The notes: generated by a model not told the origin, from the letters alone. A DNA stretch of 64,000 nt from an uncultured Duncaniella sp. (GCA_910577255.1 CAJTMH010000004.1:1-64000), one strand, 5' to 3'. Shown: positions 7,441 to 16,511, counted from the first letter of the stretch. Numbers and translations are program-made.

Positions 7441-9120
7441 ATGAGAGATATGTTTTCCGAAAATCTACTTCAGATATATGCCTCCAGTTTCCGTAAAAAC
7501 TGGGAACTCCCGGTGCTGAGCGAATTCGGCAGCGGGCAGACCATGACCTACGCCGACCTCGCACGGCGCATCGGCGCCATGCACCTCCTATTCAAGGAAT
7601 GCGGAGTGAAGCGTGGCGACAAAATAGCCCTTATGGGCAAAAACTCCATCGGATGGGTGGTGACCTACATGGCCACCATAACCTATGGGGCCGTCATCGT
7701 GCCGGTGCTCCACGACTTCAACGTCCAGGATGCACAGCACATCATCAACCACTCCGAGAGTGTCCTCCTCTTCATCAACGAGGCCATTTTCGACAACATG
7801 GAGTTCGAGAAGATACCCAACGTCAAGGCCGTCATGTCGCTTGACCGTCGGGCAATACTCGCCGAGCACCCCGCCTCCAACCACACCGTCCGTAAATTCC
7901 TCGACCGGCTCCCCGAGAAAGTGCGCCGGGCCTATCCCCACGGATTCACGACAGCCGATGTCGACTACCCCTACATCGACGAGGACACGATAGCCGAGAT
8001 CAACTACACCTCAGGCACCACAGGCTTCTCCAAAGGAGTCATGCTCACCCTCCGCAACCTCGGAGGCAACGTCCGCTTCGGCATGCAGTCGAGGCTCCAC
8101 TACCGTGGCTCAAGGGCACTCTCATTCCTCCCCCTCGCCCACGCCTATGGATGCGCCTTCGACATGCTCGTCCCCCTGGCTGTCGGCACCCATGTCACAC
8201 TACTCGGCAAGCTGCCCACACCCAAACTCCTCCTCAAGGCCTTTGCCGAAGTGAAGCCCAACCTCATCATCTGCGTACCGCTCATCCTCGAGAAAATCTA
8301 CCGCAACAAGCTCCGCCCGGTGCTTGAGAAACCATCCGTGCGCCGTCTCCTACGCCTCCCGGGGGTCAACCAAGTCATCTACCGCAAGATTCGCAACCAA
8401 CTCATCGAAGCCTTCGGCGGAGAATTTGAGGAAGTAATCGTGGGAGGAGCACCCCTCAACCACGAAGTCGAGGAATTCCTCCACCGCATCAAATTCCCCT
8501 TCACCGTAGGCTACGGCATGACCGAATGCGGCCCCCTTATCAGCTACACCCCATGGCGTAAATTCATCGTCGGCTCATCGGGACGCACCCTCCCCCACAT
8601 CATGCACAGCAAGATTGCCGGCAGCCCCGACCCGGTCAACACCCCGGGCGAGATATGCGTCCGTGGCGAAAACGTCATGAAAGGCTACTTCAAAAATCCC
8701 GACGCCACCGAAGCCGTCCTCGACTCAGAGGGTTGGCTCCACACCGGCGACATGGGAACACGTTCCGACGACGGCACAATCTTCATCCGCGGACGCTACA
8801 AAACCATGATTCTCAGCGCCAACGGACAGAACATCTACCCCGAGGAAATCGAAGCCAAACTCAACAACATGCCCTACGTCTCCGAAAGCCTGATAGTCGA
8901 GCGAGGCAAACACCTCGTGGCCCTCGTCTACCCCGACTACGAAGCCATGGACCGCGACCATATATCCAACGAGCGCCTCCCCGAACTCATGGAGCAGGTC
9001 CGCACCGACCTCAACACCCTCGTGGCCCCCTATGAGCGCGTTGACCGCATCCAGCTCATAGCCAACGAGTTCGAAAAAACCCCGAAACGATCCATCAAGC
9101 GATACCTCTACAACGCCTGA
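7441..9120 (+). CDS. Long-chain fatty acid-CoA ligase (AMP-forming)
   Basis: A member of the ANL superfamily, 559 residues. It adenylates a carboxylic acid and transfers it to CoA. The AMP-binding P-loop INYTSGTTGFSKGVML lies near residues 186-201; further motifs are GGAPLNHEVEEF, the A5-type VGYGMTECGPL, the A7/A8 core WLHTGDMG with the hinge ...FIRGRYKTMIL, and the A10 lysine in FEKTPKRSIKRYLY at the C-terminus. The overall pattern resembles bacterial FadD/LC-FACS enzymes used for recycling exogenous fatty acids. It is followed by a thioesterase gene 58 bp downstream, an acyl-CoA-handling pair. Substrate chain length cannot be read from the sequence. Confidence 0.9.
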   Translation: MRDMFSENLLQIYASSFRKNWELPVLSEFGSGQTMTYADLARRIGAMHLLFKECGVKRGDKIALMGKNSIGWVVTYMATITYGAVIVPVLHDFNVQDAQHIINHSESVLLFINEAIFDNMEFEKIPNVKAVMSLDRRAILAEHPASNHTVRKFLDRLPEKVRRAYPHGFTTADVDYPYIDEDTIAEINYTSGTTGFSKGVMLTLRNLGGNVRFGMQSRLHYRGSRALSFLPLAHAYGCAFDMLVPLAVGTHVTLLGKLPTPKLLLKAFAEVKPNLIICVPLILEKIYRNKLRPVLEKPSVRRLLRLPGVNQVIYRKIRNQLIEAFGGEFEEVIVGGAPLNHEVEEFLHRIKFPFTVGYGMTECGPLISYTPWRKFIVGSSGRTLPHIMHSKIAGSPDPVNTPGEICVRGENVMKGYFKNPDATEAVLDSEGWLHTGDMGTRSDDGTIFIRGRYKTMILSANGQNIYPEEIEAKLNNMPYVSESLIVERGKHLVALVYPDYEAMDRDHISNERLPELMEQVRTDLNTLVAPYERVDRIQLIANEFEKTPKRSIKRYLYNA

Positions 9121-9178
9121 GCCTCTCTGCCCGGGCCGGTAGTCATCAATTCTATAACCATATCAACCACTTCCCACC

Positions 9179-9580
9179 TTGGACCAGTACACCTTCGAAA
9201 TGCCTATCAAAGTCAGGGACTACGAAGTCGACTCTCAGGGCATCGTCAACAACGCAAATTACCTCCATTACCTCGAGATAACACGCCACGACTTCTGCGA
9301 AGCCGCCGGCACATCATTCCGCGCCATGCAGGAACAGGGACTCGACCCTGTGGTCAGGAAAATCGAGATTGAATACATCTCGTCACTCACCCTGGGCGAA
9401 AGCATGGTGTCAAAACTCCGGATGGAGCGTCGTGGAGCACGCTTCATATTCCACCAGCACATATTCCACGCCATCACCGGAGCCCCCGTCGTAAAAGCCG
9501 AAGTGACAGTCGTATGCCTCGAGAACGGCCACCTCTCACGCGGCGACATCCTCGCTGCAGCCTTCGCCGAATACCTCTGA
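9179..9580 (+). CDS. Acyl-CoA thioesterase, hotdog fold
   Basis: A 4-hydroxybenzoyl-CoA thioesterase/YbgC-like protein of 133 residues with the characteristic N-terminal KVRDYEVDSQGIVNNANYLHYLE, here quoted in parts: the Asp in DSQGIVNNANY is the usual catalytic residue of this group. It hydrolyses acyl-CoA thioesters in the cytoplasm. The start is probably the TTG at 9179 (giving DQYTFEMPIKV, as in relatives); the alternative is the ATG at 9200, which would remove seven residues. It sits between the acyl-CoA ligase and dprA on the same strand with short gaps, so an operon is likely. Confidence 0.88.
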   Translation: MDQYTFEMPIKVRDYEVDSQGIVNNANYLHYLEITRHDFCEAAGTSFRAMQEQGLDPVVRKIEIEYISSLTLGESMVSKLRMERRGARFIFHQHIFHAITGAPVVKAEVTVVCLENGHLSRGDILAAAFAEYL

Positions 9581-9608
9581 TACTCCCCACCCAGATTCCC
9601 CCTACATC

Positions 9609-10724
9609 ATGGAGCATGACAACCTCACATGGCGCATAGCCTTCTCTTCACTCCGCGGACTCCGCCCCGAGCTCGCGCAGATGCTCCTCGCCCGCGCCGG
9701 AAGCGAACAAGCCTTCTTCAACCTAACCGAAGGACAGCTCTCGGCCATGATGGGATTCAAGAACCGCCTCTTCTCCGACTCACTCCGCGGCAGAGCCCTC
9801 GACCGCGCCGCCGCAGAGGCCGAATTCATACGCGCCAACTCCATCACCCCCCTCTACTTCCTCGACCCTGACTATCCCAATCGCCTCCTCCAGTGCGACG
9901 ACGCCCCCCTGATGCTCTACGGCCTCGGCACCTGCGACCTCAACGACGCCCACTTCATATCCATCGTCGGCACACGCCATGCCACCGTCTACGGCACCGA
10001 CTTCGTGACACGGCTCGTGGAGGACATCGCCGCCAAGGCTACAGGCAATGTAGTGATAGTCAGCGGACTTGCCTACGGCATTGACATCGCAGCCCACAGG
10101 GCTGCACTGCGCGCAGGCCTCCCCACCATAGCCGTCCTCGCCCACGGACTCAGCACCATCTATCCTGCCACCCACCGCTCCGACGCCGTCGAGATAGTCA
10201 GACGCGGAGGCATGCTCCTCACCGACTACACATCAGCCGAGCCGATTCACCGTGGCAACTTCCTGGCGCGCAACCGCATAGTGGCCGGACTGAGCGACTG
10301 CCTCATAGTGGCCGAATCAGCCGACAAAGGCGGAGCCCTCGTCACCGCGCGTCTCGCTGCCGGTTACGACCGCGACGTGATGGCACTCCCCGGGCGTGTC
10401 ACCGACCGCTACTCAGCCGGATGCAACTCACTCATCGCCGGCAATATAGCCGCGCTGATCACCTCCGCCGACGATCTCTTCTCCCACATGGGCTGGGCCG
10501 TCCGCGAGCCCGAAGGCACCCAAAAGACACTGTTCGAGACCCTCACACCCGACGAGGAGACCATCATAAGCATCCTCACCGACATCGGCGAAGCATCTAT
10601 GACCGACCTCACCACAAGGCTCGACATACCTACCCCCAGGCTAATGGGAATGCTCATCGACATGGAATTCCGCTACCTCATAGCCCACATCCCCGGCGGC
10701 CGTTACCGCGCCATCCTCACCTGA
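9609..10724 (+). CDS. dprA: DNA-processing protein DprA/Smf
   Basis: DprA binds incoming single-stranded DNA and loads RecA during natural transformation; it is also kept in many bacteria not known to be competent. The 371-residue protein has an N-terminal SAM-like helical region (about 1-75), then the Rossmann-like core with SIVGTRHATVYG, SGLAYGIDIAAHRAAL, AHGLSTIYPATHR, NRIVAGLSD and ADKGGALVTARLA, and a C-terminal winged-helix domain (about 310-371). All the usual core motifs are present and the length is normal. It is 28 bp downstream of the thioesterase gene. Confidence 0.95.
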   Translation: MEHDNLTWRIAFSSLRGLRPELAQMLLARAGSEQAFFNLTEGQLSAMMGFKNRLFSDSLRGRALDRAAAEAEFIRANSITPLYFLDPDYPNRLLQCDDAPLMLYGLGTCDLNDAHFISIVGTRHATVYGTDFVTRLVEDIAAKATGNVVIVSGLAYGIDIAAHRAALRAGLPTIAVLAHGLSTIYPATHRSDAVEIVRRGGMLLTDYTSAEPIHRGNFLARNRIVAGLSDCLIVAESADKGGALVTARLAAGYDRDVMALPGRVTDRYSAGCNSLIAGNIAALITSADDLFSHMGWAVREPEGTQKTLFETLTPDEETIISILTDIGEASMTDLTTRLDIPTPRLMGMLIDMEFRYLIAHIPGGRYRAILT

Positions 10725-10803
10725 CGGCGACCCTTTACAGCCCCGCCGCCTCCTCCAATCCCCAAAATCCACCACGACGTTAACTCTTAAACAAAATAAT
10801 ATT

Positions 10804-11679
10804 ATGGAAAAGAAAATCATCGCCCCGTCCGAATTAATCATCAACCCCGACGGCTCAATCTTCCACCTCCACCTCCGTCCCGAACAGCTCACTGACCGTG
10901 TGATACTCGTAGGCGACCCGGCCAGAGTCAATATGGTGGCATCATTCTTCGACACCACCGACTTTGAGGTAAGCTCACGCGAATTCCACACCATCGGAGG
11001 CACCTTCAACGGCAAACCCATCATGTGTCTCTCCCACGGCATAGGCCCCGACAACATCGACATAGTCATCAACGAGCTCGACGCTCTCGCCAACATCGAC
11101 TTTGCCACTCGCGAAGTCCGCGACAAAAAGCGCCGCCTCACCCTCGTCCGCATCGGCACATCAGGAGCCCTGCAGCCCGAACTCAAGCTCGGCACCCCGG
11201 TCATAGCAGAGAAAGCTATCGGATTCGACGGCGTCCTCAACTACTACGCCGGACGCAACGAAGTAGCCGACCTCGACTTCGAGCATGACTTCTGCGAAAG
11301 CGTGGGCTGGAACCCACTCTGGGCCAAACCCTATGTGGTAGACGCCGACGAAGAACTTGTGCAGCAGATAGGCCGTGACGACATGGTGCGCGGCAACACC
11401 ATCTCAGCCGTAGGATTCTACGGTCCGCAGGGTCGCGAACTCCGCCTCCCGCTCGCCAACCCCGACCTCAACCGCCGCATAGAGGAATTCCGCCACAACG
11501 GCCGCAAAGTCACCAACTACGAGATGGAATCAGCACCCCTCCAGGGACTCGGCCGACTCATGGGTCACCGCGCCATGACAGTTTGCTCAATCATAGCCAA
11601 CCGCATGAACAACGACGCAAACCCCAACTACAAGACAGCCGTGCAGGATCTCGTGGCCACAGTCCTCGAACGCATCTGA
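10804..11679 (+). CDS. Nucleoside phosphorylase (uridine phosphorylase-like)
   Basis: A PNP/UDP family protein of 291 residues that cleaves a nucleoside with phosphate to a base and ribose-1-phosphate. Family motifs are VGDPARVNMVASFF near the N-terminus (phosphate-binding region), LSHGIGPDNIDIVINEL, VRIGTSGALQPEL, and the purine/ribose site NYEMESAPLQGLGRLMGH with the MES-type Glu that contacts ribose hydroxyls. Bacteroidales annotate this group as uridine phosphorylase; base preference is not decided here. A terminator follows 37 nt after the stop. Confidence 0.88.
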   Translation: MEKKIIAPSELIINPDGSIFHLHLRPEQLTDRVILVGDPARVNMVASFFDTTDFEVSSREFHTIGGTFNGKPIMCLSHGIGPDNIDIVINELDALANIDFATREVRDKKRRLTLVRIGTSGALQPELKLGTPVIAEKAIGFDGVLNYYAGRNEVADLDFEHDFCESVGWNPLWAKPYVVDADEELVQQIGRDDMVRGNTISAVGFYGPQGRELRLPLANPDLNRRIEEFRHNGRKVTNYEMESAPLQGLGRLMGHRAMTVCSIIANRMNNDANPNYKTAVQDLVATVLERI

Positions 11680-11715
11680 TCCCTCCCACCTGCAATCTTT
11701 ATCCGACATACACAT

Positions 11716-11745
11716 GGAGCGGGACACATCGTCCCGCTCCTTTTT
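11716..11745 (+). terminator. Terminator after the nucleoside phosphorylase
   Basis: A perfect 10-bp GC-rich stem (11716-11725 with 11731-11740, loop ACATC) followed by five T residues. It separates the phosphorylase transcript from the rnf operon. Confidence 0.9.
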
Positions 11746-11789
11746 CACACACGCCCAAAGCCAAAAATCCGGGCACAAATTCATCTCCA

Positions 11790-11821
11790 TTTGGAGATTT
11801 TAGGATTTTTTTATAATTTTG
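11790..11821 (+). promoter_or_regulatory. Promoter of the rnfDGEA operon
   Basis: TTTG (11790-11793), a 20-nt spacer and TAATTTTG (11814-11821) match the Bacteroidetes primary-sigma consensus. The predicted start near 11826 gives a leader of about 20 nt before rnfD. Together with the terminator just upstream, this shows rnfD heads its own transcript. Confidence 0.8.
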
Positions 11822-11845
11822 CACCGACTAATACCAAAACTTTAA

Positions 11846-12802
11846 ATGAGCCAAATTATCACTATTTCGCCATCGCCGCATGCTCAGACATCAACGACGG
11901 TGTCACGTCTGATGCTCCATGTCATCATAGCGCTGATACCCGCAGCATTGCTGGCCCTTTACTATTTCGGCATAGGTGCAGCTATCGTAATGGCCACCGC
12001 AATAGCCGGATGTGTAGCAACCGAGTATCTCATTTCACGTTTCATGCTTGGCGAGCGCCCCACCATAGGCAACCTCTCCGCAGTCCTAACCGGTCTGCTC
12101 CTCGCCCTCAACCTCCCATCCAACCTTCCTGTATGGATAGTGCTCATCGGATGCGTCATCGCCATAGGCATCGGCAAGATGACATTCGGAGGCCTCGGAT
12201 GCAACATCTTCAATCCCGCACTCGTCGGCCGTGTCTTCCTGCTCCTGTCATTCCCCATGCAGATGACATCATGGCCTATACCCCTCGAAAACCGTTGGGT
12301 TTACGCCGACGCCACCACTGGTGCCACAATCCTCGGACAGCTCAAACTTCACCAGATCGACCCCTCCGACGTCGACCTCATGGACAAAGCCCTCGGTATG
12401 GCAGGTGGTTCAATGGGTGAAATCGGAGCCATAGCACTAATCATCGGCTTCATTTACCTCCTATGCTTCCGCGTAATCACATGGCACATCCCTGTATCCA
12501 TCATCGCCACTGTAGCCCTCTTCTCGCTCTGCATCGGAGCGCCTGTAGGCATAGAGATTCTCTCAGGAGGCCTTCTCCTCGGAGCCATCTTCATGGCCAC
12601 TGACTACGTGACATCACCAATGAGCCACAAAGGCATGATACTCTACGGGGTCATGATAGGCATCATCACCATCATCATCCGCCAATGGGGAGCATATCCC
12701 GAAGGCATGTCATTCGCCATCCTCATCATGAACGGCGTGACACCCCTCATCAACCGCTACATCAAACCCCGTAAATTCGGAGAAAGGAGAGTTGCAGCAT
12801 GA
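11846..12802 (+). CDS. rnfD: Rnf/Nqr electron transport complex subunit D
   Basis: An integral membrane flavoprotein subunit of the Rnf ferredoxin:NAD oxidoreductase, which couples electron flow to ion export. At 318 residues it has the RnfD/NqrB pattern: many transmembrane helices, TIGNLSAVLTGLLLALNLP, GGLGCNIFNPALVGRVFLL, and YADATTGAT, whose Thr161 is the likely site of covalent FMN attachment. It begins the operon; the stop codon overlaps the rnfG start by 4 nt (ATGA), implying translational coupling. The genes for RnfB and RnfC, which in most Bacteroidales precede rnfD, are not here. Confidence 0.95.
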   Translation: MSQIITISPSPHAQTSTTVSRLMLHVIIALIPAALLALYYFGIGAAIVMATAIAGCVATEYLISRFMLGERPTIGNLSAVLTGLLLALNLPSNLPVWIVLIGCVIAIGIGKMTFGGLGCNIFNPALVGRVFLLLSFPMQMTSWPIPLENRWVYADATTGATILGQLKLHQIDPSDVDLMDKALGMAGGSMGEIGAIALIIGFIYLLCFRVITWHIPVSIIATVALFSLCIGAPVGIEILSGGLLLGAIFMATDYVTSPMSHKGMILYGVMIGIITIIIRQWGAYPEGMSFAILIMNGVTPLINRYIKPRKFGERRVAA

Positions 12803-13383
12803 AATCATCACTTCTGAACATGGTGCTATCACTCGGCATCATCACAATCATCGCAGCCGCACTCCTCGCCGGTGTCTACACCATAACACAGAAACCCATC
12901 GAGGAAGCTCAGCTCAACAAGCAGACCGAAGCCGTGAGCGCCGTAACCCCGCAGTTCAACAACAACCCTGTGGCCGAAATGGTCGAAATCACTCCCGAGG
13001 GCGAGACAACACCGGTCAAAGTATTCCCCGCCAAGATGGACGGCCAGCTCGTCGGAGCAGCCGTTGAAAGCTACTCCCTCGCAGGCTTCTCAGGCGAAAT
13101 CCGCCTCATGTACGGCTTCGACGCCGACGGCAACATCACCGGCTACGAAGTAATGAGCCACGCAGAGACCCCGGGCCTCGGTGCCAAGATGGGCGAATGG
13201 TTCCGCTCCCCCGAAGGCAACCGCAACGTGATAGGCCTCAACCCGGCCACCACAAACATGACAGTGAAAAAGGACGGCGGCGACATCGACGCCATCACTG
13301 CTGCCACCATCACATCGCGTGCATTCCTCGACGCGCTGACCCGAGCATCAAAAGCCTACGGCCAGCTTAAGGAAGCAAACTAA
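12799..13383 (+). CDS. rnfG: Rnf electron transport complex subunit G
   Basis: A periplasm-facing FMN-binding subunit of the Rnf complex, 194 residues: one N-terminal transmembrane helix (about 8-30), then the FMN-binding domain. The flavinylation region is DAITAATITSRAF, where Thr170 of TAAT corresponds to the Thr that receives FMN in the S/TGAT motif; Ala replaces the usual Gly. HAETPGLGAKMGEWF is also characteristic. Maturation would need an ApbE-type flavin transferase, not present in the window. It overlaps rnfD by 4 nt and precedes rnfE by 51 bp. Confidence 0.94.
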   Translation: MKSSLLNMVLSLGIITIIAAALLAGVYTITQKPIEEAQLNKQTEAVSAVTPQFNNNPVAEMVEITPEGETTPVKVFPAKMDGQLVGAAVESYSLAGFSGEIRLMYGFDADGNITGYEVMSHAETPGLGAKMGEWFRSPEGNRNVIGLNPATTNMTVKKDGGDIDAITAATITSRAFLDALTRASKAYGQLKEAN

Positions 13384-13434
13384 CCCTTCATCCCATCCTC
13401 ACTCTCCCAGCCATTAAAAACTATCACAACCACC

Positions 13435-14028
13435 ATGAACTCCAAACTCAAAATCCTATATAACGGCATCGTAGCCGAGAACCCCACATTCGTGCTGATG
13501 CTGGGTATGTGCCCCACACTCGGCACCACCGGCAGCGCAATGACCGGTATGAGCATGGGCCTCGCCACAATGGGTGTGCTCATCTGCTCCAACGTGGTGA
13601 TCTCGCTCATCAAAAACCTCATCCCCTCCAAAGTACGCATCCCGGCCTACATCGTGGTCATCGCGACATTCGTGTCAGTGCTCCAGCTCCTCATGCAGGC
13701 CTACCTCCCGGCCCTCAACGCCATGCTCGGCATCTTCATCCCGCTCATCGTGGTCAACTGTATCCTCCTCGGACGCGCCGAGTCATTCGCCTCGCGCCAC
13801 GGTGTGCTTGACAGCTGCCTCGACGGTATCGGCATAGGCCTCGGCTTCACATTCGCGCTCACCCTCCTCGGAGCTGTCCGCGAGCTCCTCGGCACAGGCC
13901 GCATCTTCGGCGCCGAAATCTACCCCGAAGTCTACGGCTCGCTCATCTTCGTCCTCGCACCCGGAGCCTTCATCGCACTCGGCCTCCTCATCGCGCTCTT
14001 CACCAAACTGCGCGCCTCAAAGTGCTAA
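13435..14028 (+). CDS. rnfE: Rnf electron transport complex subunit E
   Basis: An integral membrane subunit of 197 residues, paired with RnfA to form the antiporter-like core that carries the buried Fe-S centre. Family segments: ILYNGIVAENPTFVLMLGMCP, the Cys-containing motif VNCILLGRAESFAS, and DGIGIGLGFTFAL. Six transmembrane helices fit the hydrophobic pattern. It lies between rnfG and rnfA on one transcript. Confidence 0.95.
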   Translation: MNSKLKILYNGIVAENPTFVLMLGMCPTLGTTGSAMTGMSMGLATMGVLICSNVVISLIKNLIPSKVRIPAYIVVIATFVSVLQLLMQAYLPALNAMLGIFIPLIVVNCILLGRAESFASRHGVLDSCLDGIGIGLGFTFALTLLGAVRELLGTGRIFGAEIYPEVYGSLIFVLAPGAFIALGLLIALFTKLRASKC

Positions 14029-14069
14029 CCACCCTCACATCCAATCACCAAAAAAATCACATCTAAGCG

Positions 14070-14651
14070 ATGCTCGAATATATTTCCATCATCATCACGG
14101 CGATTTTCGTCAACAACATCGTCTTCGCCCAGTTTCTCGGCATCTGCCCATTCATAGGCGTATCGCGCAAACTCTCATCGGCCACAGGCATGGGAGCAGC
14201 CGTAACATTCGTAATGGTAATAGCCACTTGCGTCACATGGCTGCTTCAGACATTCGTCCTTGATCCGCTCGGGCTCCAGTTCATGCAGACCATCGTCTTC
14301 ATCCTCGTCATTGCAGCCCTTGTGCAGATGCTCGAAATCATCCTTAAGAAGATTGCCCCGGTGCTCTACAGCGCTCTCGGCGTGTTCCTCCCCCTGATCA
14401 CCACCAACTGCGCCGTCCTCGGTGTCGCCATTCTCGTTGTGCGTGACAACCTCGACCTCGGCCAGTCACTCGTCTATGCCTTCGCCACAGCCGTAGGTTT
14501 CACCATGGCCATCTCGATTTTCGCAGGCATCCGCGAGCAGCTCGCCTGGACCAACGTCCCCAAGGCTATGCGTGGTGTGCCCATCGCCCTCATCTGCGCC
14601 GGCCTTCTCGCCATGGCGTTCATGGGATTCTCAGGAATCAAGATCGGCTGA
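14070..14651 (+). CDS. rnfA: Rnf electron transport complex subunit A
   Basis: The inverted-topology partner of RnfE, 193 residues, six transmembrane helices. Diagnostic segments are FVNNIVFAQFLGICPFIGVS and PLITTNCAVLGVAIL, each carrying a Cys that helps ligate the membrane Fe-S cluster. It is the last gene of the operon; a strong terminator follows 39 nt after the stop. Confidence 0.96.
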   Translation: MLEYISIIITAIFVNNIVFAQFLGICPFIGVSRKLSSATGMGAAVTFVMVIATCVTWLLQTFVLDPLGLQFMQTIVFILVIAALVQMLEIILKKIAPVLYSALGVFLPLITTNCAVLGVAILVVRDNLDLGQSLVYAFATAVGFTMAISIFAGIREQLAWTNVPKAMRGVPIALICAGLLAMAFMGFSGIKIG

Positions 14652-14690
14652 CGCTGACACGTCACCGCATTTAACCCATACCCAACAACA

Positions 14691-14737
14691 CAAGTCCCTG
14701 CCATCACATCTCGCGATGGCAGGGACTTGTTGTTTTT
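14691..14737 (+). terminator. Strong terminator after rnfA
   Basis: A perfect 15-bp stem (14691-14705 with 14715-14729) with a 9-nt loop, followed on the plus strand by TTGTTTTTT. It lies between converging genes and may also end the minus-strand porin transcript. Confidence 0.92.
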
Positions 14738-14774
14738 TCCTATCGTTATGTCGAGTCGGGAATCTCCGCTCTTA

Positions 14775-15815
14775 TCAGAATCTCACCACCAGTTCGGCGC
14801 ATATCTTATCACCCATGGTAGGTGTCGGATCCACCTCATGGTGATAGAAATACTTCTCATAATCAAGACGTATATCGCAGCGCACAGCCTTATAGGTGTA
14901 AGTCATGGTTCCGCCGAGAGTGATGCGGTTGCGGGTGGGATGATTAGTCTCCAGCTTCCCTTCCGCATTGCGTGTGCCTGAACTGTGGGCTGTCATGCCG
15001 TCCACTCGTGCCTGAAACGAAGCCCGGTTGAACACACCGAGGCGCACCGGGAAATGATAATCGGCATACACATTATAGGCATGTGACGGCTTATGGGCCG
15101 AATTGGTGTAATGCTTGTTCATATACTCACCCTCCACGAGCCAGCGTCCCGACTGCCAGGTCACAGAGCCTCCCAGGAGATTCATCCTCACCGAGTCGGG
15201 CACGATGGTCTGCACACCGGCTGCCAACTTCACATTACCAACCGTAAGCTGGGCCTTCCCGGCATAAGCCAGAGTCCTCACCCACACATTATGCTCTGCC
15301 ATGGCCGTGGGGTTGAACGCACCGGCCTCGAGGGTCAGCACCTTGTCACCCACACGCACAGGCACCCAGCTCAGTTTCGCGCCTACTCCGCGCACATTGC
15401 ACACGGTGCTTCCGATAAACGAACGGTTGGCGAAAATGTAATTTGCCGGTCCGCGGAAACAGTCAGTACCGAACGGCAACCTGAACTGTCCGGCCTGCAG
15501 CTGCAGCCCCTTTGTGATGCCGAGGCGTCCCCAGGCATCGAGTATCTTGATTTTTCCCTGGTCACACAGGTCAGTCTGTATGAAATAGTCGATGGTAGGA
15601 GCCACCGCACCGGCAAGCGTCACACGCGCATTACGCACTTCAAAACGGCTCTTACCGTCATCGGTCGACAACTCCCAGCGGGTACGCACCACCCCATGTA
15701 TCTGAGGGATGTAATTGACCTGCGCCGACTCTTTGTCATCAGCGCCCAAAGCATCAGCAGCCCCTGCGAGGGCCACGAGAGAGAGGACCACGAGATTTTT
15801 AATTCTACTGTTCAC
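14775..15815 (-). CDS. Outer-membrane porin O/P family protein
   Basis: A phosphate-selective porin O/P-type beta-barrel of 346 residues. It has a signal peptide (about residues 1-25, ending ALGADD) and then alternating strand patterns rich in aromatic and charged residues, including SRFEVRNARVTLAGAV, FIQTDLCDQGKIKILDAW, LQLQAGQFRLPFGTD and a C-terminal strand ending in aromatic Phe (ICAELVVRF), as expected for BAM-inserted barrels. The family name does not establish phosphate specificity. It stands alone, converging on rnfA. No clear promoter was found in the 105 bp between it and the sigma factor gene. Confidence 0.85.
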   Translation of the reverse strand: MNSRIKNLVVLSLVALAGAADALGADDKESAQVNYIPQIHGVVRTRWELSTDDGKSRFEVRNARVTLAGAVAPTIDYFIQTDLCDQGKIKILDAWGRLGITKGLQLQAGQFRLPFGTDCFRGPANYIFANRSFIGSTVCNVRGVGAKLSWVPVRVGDKVLTLEAGAFNPTAMAEHNVWVRTLAYAGKAQLTVGNVKLAAGVQTIVPDSVRMNLLGGSVTWQSGRWLVEGEYMNKHYTNSAHKPSHAYNVYADYHFPVRLGVFNRASFQARVDGMTAHSSGTRNAEGKLETNHPTRNRITLGGTMTYTYKAVRCDIRLDYEKYFYHHEVDPTPTMGDKICAELVVRF

Positions 15816-15851
15816 GGTTGAAACGAAGGAGAGAGGAGGTTAATAGTATTG

Positions 15852-15887
15852 AAATAAAAATGGCCTCAATCGGCCGTAGCGGAGGCC
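15852..15887 (-). terminator. Terminator after the sigma factor gene
   Basis: A hairpin (GGCCTC at 15862-15867 with GAGGCC at 15882-15887, further pairing inside) followed on the minus strand by a U-rich stretch (the A-rich 15852-15860). Confidence 0.6.
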
Positions 15888-15920
15888 GATGAAGCCGTTG
15901 GGTTAATCACTTCACTTCTA

Positions 15921-16511
15921 CTATACGGCAAGTGCTATGTTATTCTCGGCTGCGATACGGCGCATATTCATTATGGCGTAGCGCATGCGGCCAAGAGCCG
16001 TGTTGATGCTCACAGAGGTTGCCTCGGCAATCTCCTTGAATGACATGTTGCGGTAAAACCTCATCACCAGCACCTCCCGCTGCGGATCGGGGAGAGCCAT
16101 CACTATGCGGCGAACATCCTCGTCGATCTGCGACGACACTAGCAAGTCCTCGATGTTGCCGTCACACAAGTCGCGGCGGTTAAGCAGACCGGAGCCCTCC
16201 TCGTCGGCAGAGATAGCATTCTCTATCTTCTCCTGGCGGAAATAATCTATGATTAGATTGTGGGCTATGCGCGAGAGCCAGCCGGAGAACTTGCCGTGCT
16301 CCGTGTAGCGACCCTGCTTGATGGTCATAATCGCCTTGACGAACGTCTCCTGGAAGATGTCGTCGGCCACATCCTTATTTTTCACTATGTGGAGTATATA
16401 GGAATAGACCTTGTTTTGATGACGTGCCAACAATACATCAAAAGCATCGTTGTTTTCATTGGCGTAAGCGGCGACCAGTTCACGGTCAGACAGCTTAGTC
16501 AGATTTTCCAT
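15921..16511 (-). CDS. RNA polymerase sigma factor, sigma-70/ECF type
   Basis: A 196-residue sigma factor with region 2 (about 20-90: FDVLLARHQNKVYSYILHIV, then DVADDIFQETFVKAI and FSGWLSRIAHNLIIDYFR) and region 4 (about 130-185: LPDPQREVLVMRFYRNMSFKEIAE, quoted in parts, then the helix-turn-helix with INTALGRMRYAIMNMR). It lacks regions 1 and 3, as in ECF factors. No anti-sigma gene is adjacent, so it resembles the stand-alone RpoE-like factors conserved across Bacteroidales rather than the FecIR-type. Its own promoter at 16637-16668 fits the primary sigma consensus, giving a leader of about 120 nt. Target genes cannot be read here. Confidence 0.9.
   Translation of the reverse strand: MENLTKLSDRELVAAYANENNDAFDVLLARHQNKVYSYILHIVKNKDVADDIFQETFVKAIMTIKQGRYTEHGKFSGWLSRIAHNLIIDYFRQEKIENAISADEEGSGLLNRRDLCDGNIEDLLVSSQIDEDVRRIVMALPDPQREVLVMRFYRNMSFKEIAEATSVSINTALGRMRYAIMNMRRIAAENNIALAV

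Noticed and set aside
11791..12420. A 209-residue frame overlapping the rnfD start
   Set aside because: Begins inside the rnfD promoter and is a frame-shifted, Arg/His-rich shadow of rnfD.
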